Source of the DNA: Miscanthus floridulus
Lineage: Eukaryota > Streptophyta > Magnoliopsida > Poales > Poaceae
NCBI RefSeq assembly: GCF_019320115.1
Contig: NC_089581.1
Location: forward strand, 70,018,448 to 70,082,447
Reading direction: 5' to 3'
Length of the DNA: 64,000 nucleotides
Part shown: positions 45,316 to 56,522 of the stretch, in pieces
Numbering within the stretch: the stretch's first letter is position 1
How the letters are laid out: the number at the start of each line of letters is the position of its first letter
Translations under genes and position numbers: made by a program
The notes under the pieces: model-generated
Told to the model about the DNA's origin: nothing
The model's input: only the letters and a program-made list of their open reading frames with translations
The model's database searches: none

Positions 45316-48300
45316 TGTAACACCCCAGGTGTTTGCCACCAGTTAAGCAATGGGTTTGAGCTCAAACATGGCATATTAAGTGATGATGAAGATGCCAAGG
45401 TCCAACCTATAGAAATGAGCCCCAACCTAAACTTAGATATTGCACCCTTGCTTTACATATAGGCCCTTTTCAAGATATATGCTTGGCTGGTGTTATTGGA
45501 ATATCTTCATGTGTCTCACATCAATACCCATCTATATTGATGCATGGAAAAGTTTCAGGAAGTTTGGAATAAAAAAGTCACATGAAATGATAAGTTATAT
45601 CCTTATTGGAATGATTTTACTAAGTGCTTGAATTGCACTATTAAGTAAATGGAAATGTAGGTCATCAATCAAACCTTGCAACCTTGCCCAAATGACTCTA
45701 GATGAATTCTACAACAAAAGTCATGAAAGGTTCATGTTGAGCAGAAGTCAAGAAAATGCCTCAATCGGTCAATAACTCTAATTTAAGCTTTACGGTGACG
45801 ATACTTTGACCTATGTTGACCAACCACTTACAGTGCTTGCATGGAGTTGCACCTTTAATAAAAGTTGTAGCTCAGTTTGAGTAGAACAAACTTTGTTTAA
45901 AGGCCAAGACATAGCTAGGCCTCTAACTTAGTCCAACCGAGCCCTCAAATTGGAATCCATTACTACTTTGGAGCTCGAAAAATTTGCTAAGTCCTCAATG
46001 GACTGAATGATTGTTTTCAGGTTTCATGTCTCTACATTGAGGAACTAATATCTTGCAAACCGATCCAATCCAGACCATAATCCTTTAAGAAAATTTGTAG
46101 TACTCATGTAGCTATAACACATGGTGCAATTAGTTGAACGAATAACGAATCGGTTTAGGAGATATAGGATGGGAAAGATGACATTTTAGTCGAATGGTTG
46201 AGGTGGTATTAGAAATTTGAATCCACAGTAGCAGCAGGAATGGCCGACCGTGTACTGGCGCTCAATGCCCCGTGGCCTCTCATGCTCGCCTGCATGCGTG
46301 CCGCGTCGCCCAGCTTGTCGATTTGGTGACCCGAGCACTCGCCCCTCTCCCATTCTTCCTCTCGCTCTCTGTCTCCTCTCCCATTCTCTGTCGGCGCCTG
46401 AGCGCGTCCGCCATGGCAAACGAGCGGAGCTCCCCACCGCCGCTCGCTTCTTTCTCTTCCTCCACCCTGACTCGCCATCCTCTGCTCACCCCAAGCCAAG
46501 CGCCTCCATCGCCTCCTCCCTTGCCTCGTTGCCGCGCACAACTGTGTCCGCCATGGACGCCAGCCAAGCCGAAGCTCAGGCCACCGCCGCACGAGCACGT
46601 GGCCTGGCCGCTGCGCCCTACCATGGCGCGAGCGGAGCCCAGCCGCGGGCGCGCTGTGGCCACCCGGTTTCGCGCGGCTCGTCCTCGCCGCCCGTCGCGC
46701 CCCACAGCGTCGCCGCCGTTAGTCTACGTGCAGCCGAGCTGCATGCACACGTGGCAAGCCCTCCACACTCCTCCTCGGGCCGAGCCGAGGGCACCATCGG
46801 GTGCGCACGGGACCGTACTTGCTCCCCGCCACTCGTCGCCATCGACTGCCGCCTCTCCGGCCGGATTCGGCGAAGTCCAGTGCCTCCTCTGCTCCCAGAC
46901 CCCATCAAGGACCGCGCGCAACAATTCGACAAAAGGAGAGGGCCTTTCTGCAGAACCTGTGACTCATGTGAATAGTGCCATAAGGACTGGTTTGTAATTA
47001 TTTTGCAGGAACTTTGGAAATTCATAGTAAATCGTAGAAAATTCGTAAAATAGTAAATGAGGACTTTTTGGAATCCTTGTGAAATTGTCTATGCAGTGGA
47101 TCTATAATATGGCATGTTTTAGTTTAAATATTTTGTAGTAAAAATAGATTTGTACAGTAAGGTTGTAATGCTAGTTGAATTTGTTATTTTTCATAACTGT
47201 AGATCTAGGGCTCCAAATGAAGTGAAATTTTTGTGGCATGCTACTCATGTGATAGTTGATGTGTGGTAAAAAATTTCATGAGTATTGGGTGAAGTATGAG
47301 TGAGTTATTGGTTTATCTCGCTCTCAAATAATTTCTTGCTTTAGCAACTTGTTCTTTTCATAGAGGTTGCTATACATATTCAAATGGAGTAAAATTTGTA
47401 CAGTAGACTATTGAGAGGATATGTGAGCCACTGTAATTTTTGTAGAATTTATTGTATACTTTTGGTATATGTTCATTAAGTCACCTTGTTATCTAAAATA
47501 AATTAAGAAATGCATTAAAAGAATTTATTGGTCATGGACACTAGGTTTTCTGGTGTTCTTTAGTCATGTGTGAAATATTGGTAAAGTTGGTTTTGCCCAA
47601 TTATGAATTTGCAACATAAGTTAATAATTATTTTCTTGCCGATGTGGTTTATGGACAGATCTGGGAACTTAGCAAAGTTCTTCATGATAAGGTGCTTTGT
47701 TGTGAAACTTGTTTATACAAAAGTTGTAGATAATTCATGTATCTAGATTCTGTTAAAATTTGGTGGTATTTGTCCAAGTAGTTTGTGAGTTATGCCTATT
47801 TAAAGTTGGGTTATAGAATTGATTACTCTCTGTCTTGTTTAGACCAGTTTCTATAAATGGGTATATTTGACTTAGTTAACTTGAGAATCATGCTAAGATG
47901 ATTAAATATGAATTGTCGAAAATTTCATAAGCTTTCCAGAATGTCTTCTTACAAGTCATTTGGATTTGTGTAACTCCAGTTATAGCTAAATCTTGTAGCT
48001 GCTGTTTGCATGTCTAGAAATTGACAAATTCCAATTATGGTTGTTTGTTTGTATATTGCTAAGTGTGGCTCATACCTTTGATGATGGTTGAGTTAGAGTA
48101 CCTGAGATCTTGGGAAACTTGTGTCATGCTTGGTGTTGTCATCTTCTTTGCTATCGTGGCAGGATAAATTGTGCGATATTTATAGTAAGCAATGTGAAGT
48201 GCTTGTGCATGTTAATGTAACCTTGTGCTTGTCTTACTTACTGCATGCGATGCATTGCCTATTGCACTTCCATGTATTCATACACCTGCATCTTGCATCT

Positions 48301-49926
48301 CATTTAGGTACGCTAGATAAACCACGTGAAGGATGTGGTGTGGAGTCAAACCCAAAGACGGTGTTTGGTGGATCTATCCCGAAGATGGAAGGACTAAGCA
48401 AGTGCTAGGACCGGAGATGTCACCAAGTCGGTGCAAGCTAACTGAGCTGACTTGTGTCGGATCCCAGGTAAGCTCCAGAGCATTCTAAGTCTCCCAGTAT
48501 TTTACAAATGATTACTTAAGTTCTTATGATTGATGTATTAGGTTATAAGAGTTGAATGGAACCACTTGATGCATATAAATTCCTTGTCCAGAGATATACA
48601 CCGTTAACCCTATGTAGGTCCAGGATCAAACATATGCTTAGCCATGCTTAGACCGGTAGAAGTCGGGTGATTTCCTGTCACCTGCGAGAGATAGGTGGAA
48701 ACCGGAGCACGGTTGGCTATATTTGCTATCGTGGAAAAGAACCATGGGGTAAAAGTAAATCGAGGCCGGGCGGAGTCTGTGTGTAGGTTGACTCATGTGG
48801 TTCCGTCTGTGTCGATTAAGGACCGTACCGTTGTTGACGCTTCTGACAAGATTAAACGCATGCCTATCACTTAGCTGGCCGGATAACTCGTTCCGACTAT
48901 GAAGCCGAGTAGCTCAACTCAGGCCGGGACCCGTTTTGTTGTGCGCTCCTTGCGTGGGGCGATCAGACTGAGCCCAAGGGCAGGCTAGGCCTGAACGTCC
49001 TAGCATCTAGTGTCCTAGATTGTGTGGTGCAGTACGGACCCACGAAATGTGGACCTGAGTTGTACCAAAGGTGACCGTTGATCTGGTCTGCCTGGGTTTG
49101 TGTTAGGAATAAATTCCCAGCTGGTTGAAATCGATTCGAATCGCCATCTCTTCCGGATAGTGAGAAACTTGGCTAGTCCCAACATCGTAGTAACTGTGTT
49201 ATGGAACATGATGGTTCGAATGAATATGGAATTACAACACCTGCTATGGTTACTAGTGTATGCTTTTAAAATAATATACCACATGTTTGGCACAGGATAG
49301 TTGCTAATCTAGAGATGGATAGTTCTAATTAACTTGATGACAGAATTATAATTGTATAATTGAGTTAATCACTTTTTATGCAAAATGTTGACAAGCTACC
49401 TCCACTTATAAAGCCTTGCATACTCCTTGGAGTCAAATTTTATTTCTGGTTATGATGGGTAAGTCTAGCTGTGTACATTCGAGTACTCAGGGTTTATCCC
49501 ACCATGTTGCAGGTGAGATTTTTGGCCTGCTAAAGATGGTGGCTAACCACCAGTGGGCTCGGTGACTCTATATTCACTTCTCATCTACATGCTTTTGTCT
49601 GAGGATGTCACTTATGCTAGCAATGTATTTGGAACTTATATCAATGTAATCCTTTGAAAGCAAATGTTGTTTTCACTAATCGATTTTGAAACCCCAAACT
49701 TGTACTATTAATTGTGAACTCATTGTAATATTATTTCCGCTGCAACTCTGTGTATGTGATGTGTATTTGCTTAATCACTCGATCTTGGTTGTGATGTTGA
49801 TTTACTGAGGTCCTGCATGACACTCGGCGGACTACCGGATTTATATAAGTGAGAGTATGCATGTGTCAACATGTTAAGCGGGGACAGTCGTACTTGATCT
49901 TGTATAAATTGGGCGGTTCTGTCACA
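45316..49926 (+). mobile_element. solo LTR of a second, longer Tekay-like family
   Basis: 4611 bp, TGTAACACC...CTGTCACA, with the perfect TSD ATATG (45311-45315 and 49927-49931). It shares end sequences and hairpin words with the LTRs at 28521 and 58913 but otherwise differs, so it is a distinct family. It contains a GC-rich tract (46240-46960) in which two 241-codon frames overlap on the plus strand (46250-46975, 46272-46997). They are rich in Ser, Pro, Arg and Ala, show no domain and are treated as composition artefacts. The rest is AT-rich with no gene. Confidence 0.95.
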
Positions 49927-49931
49927 ATATG

Positions 49932-50075
49932 CTTACTAAGGGTACAAATGGTGTAAAGGCTAAGTTCATTGGTAAACCATGGATGGGCTCAAAAAGGAAA
50001 GCCATTTGGGTACCAAAGAGCTTAGTGACTAACCTTCAAGGACCCAAGCAAGTTTGGGTACCTAAAAGGAATTGA
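49932..50075 (+). pseudogene. gag: Sirevirus gag, C-terminal end after solo LTR
   Basis: Continuation of the gag frame: LTKGTNGVKAKFIGKPWMGS, KRKAIWVPKSLV, GPKQVWVPKRN, then TGA. Pol begins in the +1 frame relative to gag, and that frame has a TAG near 50086 before the protease. Confidence 0.85.
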
Positions 50076-50088
50076 TCTTCTTTTGTAG

Positions 50089-52488
50089 GTCAATTACAAA
50101 GCTGGAGGAAGGCATTGGGTTCTTGATAGTGGGTGCACTCAACACATGACCGGTGATGCAAGAATGTTCAACTCAATCAACACCAATGGCAATGATGGTT
50201 ATGATAGTATCACATTTGGTGACAATGGCAAAGGCAAGGTCAAAGGGCTTGGTAAGATTGCAATATCCAATGACTTGAGCATATCCAATGTGTTGCTAGT
50301 AGAGAGCTTGAACTTCAATTTGCTATCCATGGCTCAATTATGTGATCTTGGATTCAAATGCATATTTGGGGTAGATGATGTAGAGATCATAAGTGTAGAT
50401 GGCTCTAACTTGATCTTCAAAGGTTTTAGATATGAGAATCTATACTTGGTTGATTTCAATGCTAGTGAAGCTAAATTATCTACATGCTTGTTCACTAAGT
50501 CTAGCATGGGTTGGTTATGGCATAGAAGGCTTGATCATGTTGGAATGAAACAATTGAGTAGATTGGTTAAGCATTACTTAGTTAAAGGCTTGAAAGATGT
50601 TGTGTTTGAAAAGGATAAGCTTTGTAGCTCTTGTCAAGCCGGCAAACAAGTTGGAAACACCCATCCTAAGAAAAGCATGATGAGCACTAGTAAAGCATTT
50701 GAGTTATTACACATGGATTTGTTTGGGCCAACACAATACACTAGTATCGGTGGTAACAAATATGGATTTGTGATTGTGGATGACTACACTAGATACACAT
50801 GGGTATTCTTTCTAGTGGACAAAAGTGATGTATTTGCAACATTCAAATCATTTGTCAAAGGCATTCACAATGAGTTTGAAACAACCATCAAGAGAGTTAG
50901 AAATGACAATGGTAGTGAGTTCAAGAATACTAGAATTGATGAGTTATGTGATGAATTTGGAATTAGACATCAATTCTTGGCCAAATACACCCCACAATCA
51001 AATGGCCTTGTTGAGAGGAAGAATAGAACACTTATTGATATGGCAAGGTCTATGCTTAGTGAGTACAATGTGAGTCAATCCTTTTGGGCCAAAGCTATCA
51101 ACATGGCTTGCTATTGTAGCAACCGCCTCTATTGTCACCGATTGAAAGAGAAGACACCATATGAGCTCTTGAATGATAGAAAGCCCAACATTGCATATTT
51201 TCGGGTCTTTGGTTGCAAATGCTATATCTTGAAGAAAGGCACTAGATTGGGCAAGTTTGATAAGAAATGTGATGAAGGATTCTTACTTGGATATTCCACT
51301 ACAAGCAAAGCATATAGAGTATGGAATTTGGATAGTGGTACTCTTGAGGAAGTTCATGATGTTGAATTTGATGAAACCAAGGGTTCACAAGTAGAGAATG
51401 AGAACTTGGAAGATGTTAGAGGCATTCAACTTTCAAATGCCATGAGGAACATGGATATTGGTGAATTGAGGCCTAGGCAAGTGATTGATGATGAAGATGA
51501 TCAAGTGCAAGTGCTCTCCAACTTAAATGTGCAAGATGATACAAATCAAGCTAGTGCAAGTGACTCTCATGACATTGATCAAGATCAAGTGGCTAGTACA
51601 TCATCTCAACCCAATGATCTAGCAAGTGCAAGCAATCAAGTTCCATTGCTCCAACCAACAAGTATTGCAAGAGATCATCCTTTGTATACAATCATTGGTG
51701 ATATTTCAAGAGGTGTACAAACAAGATCAAGATTGGCATCATTTTGTGAACACTTCTCATTTGTGTCATCCATTGAACCAAAGAAGATAGATGAAGCCTT
51801 GAAGGATGTTGATTGGGTGAATGCTATGCATGAAGAATTGAATAACTTCACAAGAAATCAAGTGTGGGAATTGGTAGAAAGACCAAAGGGACATAATGTG
51901 ATTGGAACCAAATGGGTCTTTAGAAACAAGCAAGATCAAGATGGGATAGTTGTAAGGAACAAAGCAAGATTGGTAGCACAAGGATATACACAAGTTGAAG
52001 GTCTTGACTTTGGAGAAACATATGCCCCAGTTGCTAGATTGGAAGCAATAAGAATCTTGCTAGCCTATGCTTGTGCCCACAACATCAAGCTCTATCAAAT
52101 GGATGTTAAGAGTGCATTTCTCAATGGCTATATCAATGAAGAAGTATATGTTGAGCAACCTCCCAGTTTTGAAGATGACAAGAAGCCCAACCATGTGTAC
52201 AAGTTAAAGAAAGCATTGTATGGCTTGAAGCAAGCACCTAGAGCATGGTATGAGAGATTGAGGGATTTCCTACTCTCTAAAGGGTTCACAATGGGCAAGG
52301 TTGACACCACTCTTTTCATCAAGAAGATTGGAAAAGACTTGTTTGTGTTGCAAATCTATGTTGATGATATCATATTTGGATCAACAAATCAAGAATTTTG
52401 TGATGAGTTTGGGAAGATGATGGCTAATGAGTTTGAGATGTCCATGATTGGAGAATTGAGTTACTTCCTTGGTCTTCAAATCAAATAA
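50089..52488 (+). CDS. pol: Sirevirus pol: protease, integrase, reverse transcriptase (ends at TAA in RT)
   Basis: Open from just after TAG 50086 to TAA 52486-52488 (first ATG 50146). In order: protease site [13 protein letters not shown] (about 50118), a GAG-pre-integrase zinc region ([14 protein letters not shown] ... CSSCQAGK), the integrase core with all three acidic positions ([27 protein letters not shown]), a Ser/Asp-rich linker (51400-51680), and RT ([56 protein letters not shown], catalytic YVDDIIFGS). A CAA-to-TAA type change after LGLQIK ends the frame before RNase H. This is the best-preserved coding region in the window and belongs to the element, not the host. Confidence 0.93.
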   Translation, partial: VNYKAGGRHWVLDSGCTQHMTGDARMFNSINTNGNDGYDSITFGDNGKGKVKGLGKIAISNDLSISNVLLVESLNFNLLSMAQLCDLGFKCIFGVDDVEIISVDGSNLIFKGFRYENLYLVDFNASEAKLSTCLFTKSSMGWLWHRRLDHVGMKQLSRLVKHYLVKGLKDVVFEKDKLCSSCQAGKQVGNTHPKKSMMSTSKAFELLHMDLFGPTQYTSIGGNKYGFVIVDDYTRYTWVFFLVDKSDVFATFKSFVKGIHNEFETTIKRVRNDNGSEFKNTRIDELCDEFGIRHQFLAKYTPQSNGLVERKNRTLIDMARSMLSEYNVSQSFWAKAINMACYCSNRLYCHRLKEKTPYELLNDRKPNIAYFRVFGCKCYILKKGTRLGKFDKKCDEGFLLGYSTTSKAYRVWNLDSGTLEEVHDVEFDETKGSQVENENLEDVRGIQLSNAMRNMDIGELRPRQVIDDEDDQVQVLSNLNVQDDTNQASASDSHDIDQDQVASTSSQPNDLASASNQVPLLQPTSIARDHPLYTIIGDISRGVQTRSRLASFCEHFSFVSSIEPKKIDEALKDVDWVNAMHEELNNFTRNQVWELVERPKGHNVIGTKWVFRNKQDQDGIVVRNKARLVAQGYTQVEGLDFGETYAPVARLEAIRILLAYACAHNIKLYQMDVKSAFLNGYINEEVYVEQPPSFEDDKKPNHVYKLKKALYGLKQAPRAWYERLRDFLLSKGFTMGKVDTTLFIKKIGKDLFVLQIYVDDIIFGSTNQEFCDEFGKMMANEFEMSMIGELSYFLGLQIK

Positions 52489-53310
52489 TTGAAGAATGGT
52501 ACTTTTGTGAGTCAAGGCAAGTACATCAAGGACATGATCAAGAAGTTTGGCATGATTGATAGCAAAGTCATTAGCACACCAATGGGAACCAATGGCAACT
52601 TGGATAGTGATGTAAGTGGAAATATGGTGGATCAAAAGTTGTATCGGTCCATGATTGGAAGCCTACTCTATGTGACCGCATCAAGGCCGGATGTCATGTT
52701 TAGTGTATGCATGTGTGCAAGATTTCAGGCCTCACCAAGAGAAAGTCATTTGAAGGCTATAAAAAGAATATTGAGGTACTTGAAGCATACACCAAATGTT
52801 GGTTTGTGGTATCCCAAAGCAGCAAACTTTGAGCTAGTTGGTTACTCCGACTCGGATTATGCGGGATGCAAGGTTGAAAGGAAGAGCACCTCAGGCACAT
52901 GTCAATTGTTGGGAAGATCACTTGTTTCATGGTCATCAAATAAGCAAAATAGTGTTGTATTATCAACCGCCGAAGCCGAATACATATCCGCCGGTAGTTG
53001 TTGTGCACAAATACTTTGGATGAAGGCCACCTTGAGTGACTTTGGAATCAAGTTCAAGAAAGTGCCATTGCTATGTGACAATGAGAGTGCAATCAAGTTA
53101 ACCAACAATCCGGTTCAACATGCAAGAACAAAGCACATTGATGTCTGCCACCATTTCATAAGAGATCACCAACAAAAAGGGGACATTTGCATTGAGAGTG
53201 TAGGAACTGAAGATCAACTTGCCGATATATTCACCAAGCCATTGGATGAGAAAAGGTTTTGCAAGCTAAGGAATGAGTTGAACATACTAGATTTCTCAAA
53301 TATGTGTTGA
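52489..53310 (+). CDS. pol: Sirevirus pol C-terminal part: RT end and RNase H
   Basis: Same frame as the preceding pol, separated only by TAA 52486-52488. It covers the RT connection (TPMGTNGNLDSD, LYRSMIGSLLYVTASRPDVM) and copia RNase H (GYSDSDYAGCKVERKSTSGT, SWSSNKQNSVVLSTAEAEYI, LLCDNESAIKLTNNPVQHAR, TKHIDVCHHFIRD, EDQLADIFTKPLD). It ends at TGA 53308-53310. RNase H catalytic residues look intact. Restart at an internal ATG is unlikely to give a working enzyme. Confidence 0.93.
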   Translation: MKNGTFVSQGKYIKDMIKKFGMIDSKVISTPMGTNGNLDSDVSGNMVDQKLYRSMIGSLLYVTASRPDVMFSVCMCARFQASPRESHLKAIKRILRYLKHTPNVGLWYPKAANFELVGYSDSDYAGCKVERKSTSGTCQLLGRSLVSWSSNKQNSVVLSTAEAEYISAGSCCAQILWMKATLSDFGIKFKKVPLLCDNESAIKLTNNPVQHARTKHIDVCHHFIRDHQQKGDICIESVGTEDQLADIFTKPLDEKRFCKLRNELNILDFSNMC

Positions 53311-54464
53311 TGCACCCCCACTCATATGACATGCCTCTCCTTCGAGCAATCTAAGGTAAAAGTTGATTGGCATGACATATATCTTCGCGAAGGACATGAT
53401 TAGTGCATCTAGTCACATTTTTTAATTCCATTAGGACCTCTCAAGTGGTTCTATTTTATTAGGCTCATTCATTAAAATCAAATGATTTTGATGTCTATAT
53501 GGGATCACTATTGCTTCTATGCTTGATTTGATCTAGTGATAGCATATGACATGTTTGTGGGCTTGTAAACCTAGTGTTTAATCTAGAAAATGAGCTCTAA
53601 GTGTTTAACTCAACATGGTATAAGATAACCCTTATTTGGAGGTGTGAAGAAGCTTGTCCTTGGATCAAACTGAGTTAAATATCTTTGGCATATATTCTAG
53701 TTTGAACCAAATTTGGGAAAATGATCCTCACCCCATTGATTGACATTGATAATCTTGACCCTACAAGTAATACTATCTATATTTAGAACCTTTGTGGTCA
53801 TTGATGACAAAGGGGGAGAGAAACAAAGATAGTAATAAAAATAGTGAAAAAGGGGGAGAAATATCATAAAGGGAGAGAAACATAAAGATATCTTGATATA
53901 TGAGAGAAATGAACAAAGGAAAGGGATCAACTAAAATTTTGAGCACACAAGTAGGGGGAGCAAGCTCATGAACTTGTTTGGTGCATTTGAATGTGCATTT
54001 CATATGTTTGCTTGCATGGCACAAGTTTTAAAATTAAATATCCATGCTTGTGAGGTGTATGCTAGTTGTCGGTTTGAATCATGAAATGAGAACTAGCATG
54101 CATAGGATATCTAGTGATTTCACTTCCAAATGTTTTCCAAGTGGTATTAAACTAACCATGGTGCTAAGGATGGTATAATGGTGCACTCCGATTGGTATCA
54201 CGCTTCAAAGGTCCATCTTTTATACCTTAGCATCATGTGGTAGACATTGTCTCCTATATTTCCTATCTAAGCATATGTGCAAGCTACAATCCAAACTCTT
54301 AGCACATATGTAGGGGGAGCAATTGCTACCATTTGGGGTTCATGAAACTTGTCCATACTCTTTTACACATGGTAAATATGCTTGGACAAGCAACATGGAT
54401 TCAATTGAATTTTAATTCATATCTTTGTATAAGGGTTGTCATCAATTACCAAAAAGGGGGAGAT
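53311..54464 (+). promoter_or_regulatory. Sirevirus 3' region with five polypurine tracts
   Basis: The word AGGGGGAG begins at 53811, 53851, 53953, 54312 and 54455. The last abuts the 3' LTR (aaaaagggggagat then TGAAAG). Multiple polypurine tracts are a described Sirevirus trait. No envelope-like ORF is present. Short minus-strand ORFs (53697-53930, 53773-54024) are not supported. Confidence 0.85.
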
Positions 54465-56427
54465 TGAAAGCTCTAGTTTGGTTTTGGTGAATTGATGAAA
54501 CCCTAAGTGCTAACCTAGTTTATCAAGTGATCATGAGATAGGTAGCACACTCCAAGTGGTGAAGCAAATGAAGATCATAGCATGATGATGATGATGGCAT
54601 GGTGATAATCAAGTGCTTCGACTTGGAAAGAAGAAAGAGAAAAACAAAAAGCTCAAGGCAAAGGTATATTTTTTAGGAGCTATTTTGTTTTGGTGATCAA
54701 GACACATAGAGAGTGTGATCACATTTAGGTTTGAGAGCCGTACTATTAAGAGTGGTGAAACTCATATCGTAATATGGTTATCAAAGTGCCACTAGATGCT
54801 CTAACTATTGCATATGCATTTAGAATCTAGTGGAGTGCTAACACCCTTGAAAATATTTGTGAAAATACGCTAACACATGTGCACAAGGTGATACACTTGG
54901 TGGTTGGCACATTTGATCAAGGGTGGTGAAGTTTGGGTGCAAGGGTAAGAAACTCCACTGGTGGAGTGTCCGCCCGTAGAGTGCGGATAGTCCGACGGTA
55001 CCACCGGCGCCCTAGACAGAAAAGACGGAGGTCATTGTGAGTGACTGGACGCTGGACTCGGTTGGACCAGAGCGTCCGGTCAGTGGCAGCAGAGGACATG
55101 CGTTTCGGTCTCATGACCGGACGCTGAGTCGCTCAGCGACCGAACACTGGCAAGGTGCGTCCAGTCAATGCTGACGTACGCTGGCATAGGGTGTACAAAG
55201 GAGACATTGTGTGACCGGACGCTGGCTATGTCCGGTCAGGCATGACCGAACGCGTTCGGTCAGGAAAAATCGCATTTGGAACCTTACTGGAAACGACCAA
55301 ATGCTAAGGTCCAGCGTCCGGTCACTTTCTAACTAACACGTCCGATCAACTTGTCGATCGTTAAGATCAAACATTCACTATTGAACGCAGGAGACACGTG
55401 GCCGCCATCGGGCGACCGGACGTTGAGGAGCAGCATCCGGTCAGTAGGACCGGAGCGTCCGGTCACCCCGATCTGTACCCAGTGAAGGGGTACAACGGCT
55501 CTATTTCATGGGGGCTTCTATTTAAGCCCCATGGCCAGTTCAAGCTCACTCTCTTGGCCATTTGCATTGACATAGCAACCTTGTGAGCTTAGCCAAAGCC
55601 CTCCCACTCATCTCCATCATCGATTCATCATCATAGTGAGATTGGGAGTGATCCAAGTGCATTGCTTGAGTGATTGCATCTAGAGGCACTTGGTGTTCAT
55701 ATTTTGCTACGGATTTCGCTTGTTACTCTTGGTGGTTGCCGCCACCTAAATGGCTTGGAGCAGCGAGGATCGTTGAGTGGAGGGTGGTGATTGTCCCTGG
55801 CTCCGATCGTGGTGATTGTGAGGGGTTCTTGACCTTTCCCCGGCGGAGCGCCAAAAGGTACTCTAGTGGATTGCTCATGGCTTGTGTGATCCTCATCTTG
55901 TGTTGGTTGTGCGGCACCCTATTGAGGGTTTGGCGTGTGATGCCAATTAGCACGTGAACCTCCAAGTGAGTGAATCGCCACAATGAGGACTAGCTTGCCG
56001 GCAAGCAAGTGAACCTCGGTAAAAATCATTGTGTTCATCATTGATTCCGAGGTGATTGGTCTTCATTGTTATTCATCTTTGTGATTGATTGGTTCTTCAT
56101 CTACATGGCGGTATAACCCTCTTGATCACTCTCTTTACTTTACCGCAAACTAGTTGACAAGCTCTTTAGTGTAGCTAGTTGTGAGAGCTTGCTTGCTTGG
56201 TTGGTGTGGCTCTTTAGTTAGCCTTTGAGAGCACACTAACATAGGGTAGTGTCATAGCTCTTGTGTGAATCGACACTATCTAAACTAGAATTGTGGTAGG
56301 TGGCTTGCATTTTGAGTAGGCTAGCGCAACACTTGCTTCGCTTCATAATTGTCTAACCATTTTGTTAAGTGTTGTTGTAGAAATTTTATTAGGCTATTCA
56401 CCCCCCTCTAGCCATTAGGACCTTTCA
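54465..56427 (+). repeat. Sirevirus 3' LTR
   Basis: 1963 bp, near-identical to the 5' LTR. It ends CCTTTCA and is followed by the TSD CCCGC. Confidence 0.96.
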
Positions 56428-56522
56428 CCCGCAGAAGGCTGAGCTATTTGTGGGCAGCCTCCTGGAGCATATCAAAGTTGATGTGGAGCTTTGGCAGCCC
56501 CAGGACCTTCAGATGGCCATGC
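56428..56522 (+). pseudogene. gag: Reina-like gag, 95-bp fragment between two Sirevirus insertions
   Basis: Starts with the TSD copy cccgc, then encodes QKAELFVGSLLEHIKVDVEL and WQPQDLQMAM, the helix after the capsid motif in Reina-type gag. It is in register with the coding sequence before 41354 and after 58443. Confidence 0.85.

Larger units (their letters stand above)
41359..56427 (+). mobile_element. full-length Sirevirus (Ty1/copia), nearly intact pol
   Basis: It is bounded by TGAAAGCTCT...CCTTTCA and flanked by the perfect TSD CCCGC (41354-41358 and 56428-56432). LTRs are 41359-43325 and 54465-56427. Without its nested solo LTR (45316-49926 plus 5 bp) it is about 10.45 kb. A long gag with two zinc knuckles, a gag/pol frame change, long LTRs rich in CGGACG palindromes and five polypurine tracts before the 3' LTR fit the Sirevirus lineage. 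There is no envelope-like ORF after pol. LTRs are very alike (three differences in the first 217 bases), so it inserted relatively recently. Confidence 0.93.

Noticed and set aside
46250..46997. Two overlapping 241-codon plus-strand ORFs
   Set aside because: They overlap in different frames in a GC-rich LTR tract, have biased Pro/Ser/Arg/Ala content and no domain, and minus-strand frames are open too.
53311..54464. Envelope-like gene after Sirevirus pol
   Set aside because: No open frame of useful length with signal or membrane segments; the stretch holds polypurine tracts only.
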